Source of the DNA: Alphaproteobacteria bacterium
GTDB taxonomy: Bacteria > Pseudomonadota > Alphaproteobacteria > UBA8366 > GCA-2717185
Reading direction: 5' to 3'
NCBI GenBank assembly: GCA_040905865.1
Contig: JBBDQU010000040.1
Location: forward strand, 70,534-114,498
Length of the DNA stretch: 43,965 bases
In this document: positions 42,742 through 43,965 of the stretch, in pieces
Layout of the letters: the number at the start of each line of letters is the position of its first letter
How positions within the stretch are numbered: the stretch's first letter is position 1
Notes under the pieces: generated by a model
Databases searched by the model: none
What the model was told of the DNA's origin: nothing
Seen by the model: only the letters and a program-made list of their open reading frames with translations
Translations under genes and position numbers: made by a program

Positions 42742-43167
42742 ATGAGTGGCAGCAACCCGGCATTTAAATTCGACCATGTGCATATCATCAGTGAAACCCC
42801 GCATGAATCGGCGCAGTGGTATGTGGACACCTTCGGCGCGGTGATCGCCGCCGACACGATGGCGCGCGGCGCGCCGCAGATCTTCGTCGAACTGGGCGGG
42901 GCGAATATCATCATCCGCGGCAAACGCCCTGGCGAGGCCCCGACGAAGACCAACCCGATCGGCGAATTTGCCGACTACGCCAGCCATAACGAATGGGGCA
43001 CCGACCATTTCGGATTTCTGTATGAAGGCGACCTGAAGGCCTATTGCGGCGAACTGGCAGCCAAGGGCGTACAGTTTCCCGTGCCGCTGAAGGAAGGCGT
43101 GAACGGCATGCGCCTGTGCTATGTCTCGGCCCCGGACGGCGTGAGCATCGAGATCATGCAGTGCTGA
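42742..43167 (+). CDS. VOC/glyoxalase-superfamily protein
   Basis: The 141-residue protein begins F-D-H-V-H-I-I-S-E-T-P-H-E-S-A-Q-W-Y-V-D-T-F-G-A, the standard VOC start with the first metal His. The second metal site falls at G-T-D-H-F-G-F and the third, a Glu, at V-S-I-E-I-M-Q-C. It has two beta-alpha-beta modules of about 60 residues each. VOC members act as lyases, isomerases, dioxygenases or resistance proteins; with this cluster, a ring-opening or isomerase role is possible. GGAGGAG precedes ATG 42742, and it follows the remnant gene by 29 bp, ending the plus-strand run. Confidence 0.92.
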   Translation: MSGSNPAFKFDHVHIISETPHESAQWYVDTFGAVIAADTMARGAPQIFVELGGANIIIRGKRPGEAPTKTNPIGEFADYASHNEWGTDHFGFLYEGDLKAYCGELAAKGVQFPVPLKEGVNGMRLCYVSAPDGVSIEIMQC

Positions 43168-43212
43168 TCTGATACTGACCGGCGCGCGCCGCTATTTTGC
43201 CGCATTCCGGGA

Positions 43213-43358
43213 ATAGATCGGTGCGCGGACTGGATCGGATGGTGTTTGCCTGGAATCGCCTCTGGCGATCCAACCAACGTGTGAATCCGATCTATCTTGT
43301 TGAAAAAATAACACCTTCGCAGGTTTGAATGGAGCCTGTTGCGGTTCCATTCAAACCT
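43213..43358. other. Structured intergenic segment with nested inverted repeats
   Basis: ATAGATCGG (43213-43221) pairs with CCGATCTAT (43287-43295). Between them a 9-bp hairpin with one bulge forms (43251-43260 with 43264-43272, loop TCT). Downstream, a 13-bp perfect stem (43321-43333 with 43346-43358), extendable to 16 with one G-U, closes a 6-nt loop. No U tract follows on either strand. It occupies the 233-bp gap between the VOC and DUF2937 genes and could be an RNA leader or terminator-like region. I match it to no known family. Confidence 0.45.
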
Positions 43359-43400
43359 GATGTGCTATATGGCAAATGCGCTTGATCATGACGAGGCAGA

Positions 43401-43937
43401 ATGAACTGGTTCCTGGCGAAGATCGACAACCTGGCCGGCACACTGATCGCCGCGGTTTTCGGCCTCGCGGCAGCGCAGATATTCGCCTTCATCCATGCCT
43501 ATCTGCAGCGGCTTGGCGGGCATCTGGACGAGGCGCGCCATGGGCAGGGCGCCCTGCTGAACGGTCAGACGGGTGCGGTGATCCGGGACGAGGCCTTACG
43601 CAGTCAGGTTACCGCGCTGACCCAAGCGCGCATAGATGCGCTGGATCAGGCCTACCGGGCCATCGACCAGGCCGGCGGGTTTACGAAACCCTTCGTGTTT
43701 TTCCGGCATTTCGACTACGACATTGCCGCCGCCACGGCGCAGCGTTTCGTGCCGGCGCTGCCGCTGGATTTGCCCAGCCTGGTGTATGGCTTCGCGGGTA
43801 TCGTACTGGGGTGGCTCCTGTGGGAACTCGTGAAATCGCCCTTTGCGATGGTCGCCCGCCGCCCGCCGCCCGCGCCGAAACCGCCCCGCCGGGATCCGGA
43901 TTTTCCGCGATTAGTCCGAATTTCTCACGAAGGATAG
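43401..43937 (+). CDS. DUF2937 family membrane protein
   Basis: A 178-residue protein with an N-terminal membrane helix (about 10-31: L-A-G-T-L-I-A-A-V-F-G-L-A-A-A-Q-I-F) and a second near residues 130-145 (L-V-Y-G-F-A-G-I-V-L-G-W-L-L-W). The middle is helical, with R-H-F-D-Y-D-I-A-A-A-T-A-Q-R-F-V-P-A-L-P-L just before the second helix, a phrase I associate with DUF2937. The C-terminus is basic and proline-rich. Function is unknown. The start is ATG 43401, and the preceding 233 bp hold the structured segment. It is the last gene of the window. Confidence 0.85.
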   Translation: MNWFLAKIDNLAGTLIAAVFGLAAAQIFAFIHAYLQRLGGHLDEARHGQGALLNGQTGAVIRDEALRSQVTALTQARIDALDQAYRAIDQAGGFTKPFVFFRHFDYDIAAATAQRFVPALPLDLPSLVYGFAGIVLGWLLWELVKSPFAMVARRPPPAPKPPRRDPDFPRLVRISHEG

Positions 43938-43965
43938 GTGCATCGGGGCTCTGAATCGGCGATAA

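Noticed and set aside
43321-43358. Intrinsic terminator after the VOC gene
   Set aside because: The stem is strong but no U tract follows on the plus strand, and on the minus strand the T-run is about 12 nt away.
1-43965. CRISPR array, insertion sequence or prophage
   Set aside because: No spaced direct-repeat array, transposase, integrase or phage structural gene is visible.

Overview
The window looks like a chromosomal segment of a GC-rich alphaproteobacterium, most likely Rhodospirillales-like. The evidence is the gene content: an alphaproteobacterial phoU-phoB block, lepA, NUDIX/DUF6111/CCA-transferase and MoxR/DUF58/DUF4159 operons, an RHH_4-type ribbon-helix-helix protein, and DUF1285, DUF6134 and DUF2937 proteins. 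TAXI-TRAP transport genes and many GTG/TTG starts fit the same picture. I see no plasmid, phage, IS element or CRISPR array.

Layout. 1-1774: end of a sensor kinase (probably phoR), a three-repeat Pho box, then phoU-phoB. 1781-4417: a sodium:solute symporter with a 28-bp perfect palindrome at its 5' side, an FMN split-barrel protein, a cluster of 10-bp repeats, and a small gene that looks like an internally deleted MmgE/PrpD gene. 4501-10562: lepA, a small membrane protein, tRNA-Ser(GGA), lipoproteins, tldD and two exported proteins. 10567-15255: a TAXI-TRAP transporter (solute-binding protein, hairpin, fused permease) divergent from an FAD-linked D-lactate/glycolate-type dehydrogenase. 15400-19113: a large AsmA protein and an RHH regulator. 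19288-26048 (minus): a four-gene MoxR-DUF58-DUF4159-membrane protein operon. 26106-29233: DUF1285, NUDIX hydrolase, DUF6111, CCA-adding enzyme and an orphan C-terminal fragment. 29271-33643 (minus): an RND pump overlapping an MFS exporter gene. 33740-43167: an accessory oxidoreductase cluster. 43401-43937: DUF2937.

The main discovery candidate is in the oxidoreductase cluster. The gene at 35408-37138 is open in one frame except for a single TGA at 35699-35701. This TGA falls exactly where the UGSC family of (seleno)proteins carries selenocysteine: the context is N-A-S-(TGA)-G-A-C, followed by an [12 protein letters not shown] helix/strand. A GC-rich hairpin lies about 15 nt downstream, as expected of a bacterial SECIS. 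I read it as one 576-residue selenoprotein with a long, unrecognised C-terminal domain. Its plus-strand neighbours are a GMC oxidoreductase, a D-2-hydroxyacid dehydrogenase, an LLM flavin monooxygenase, an isopenicillin-N-synthase-like dioxygenase, an SDR and a VOC protein. Together they suggest a catabolic pathway for an unidentified small organic compound.

A second theme is gene remnants. Two small ORFs keep the N-terminus and C-terminus of a much larger enzyme joined in frame (MmgE/PrpD at 4121; FAD_binding_2 flavoprotein at 42422). A third, at 28892, looks like a stranded C-terminal end.
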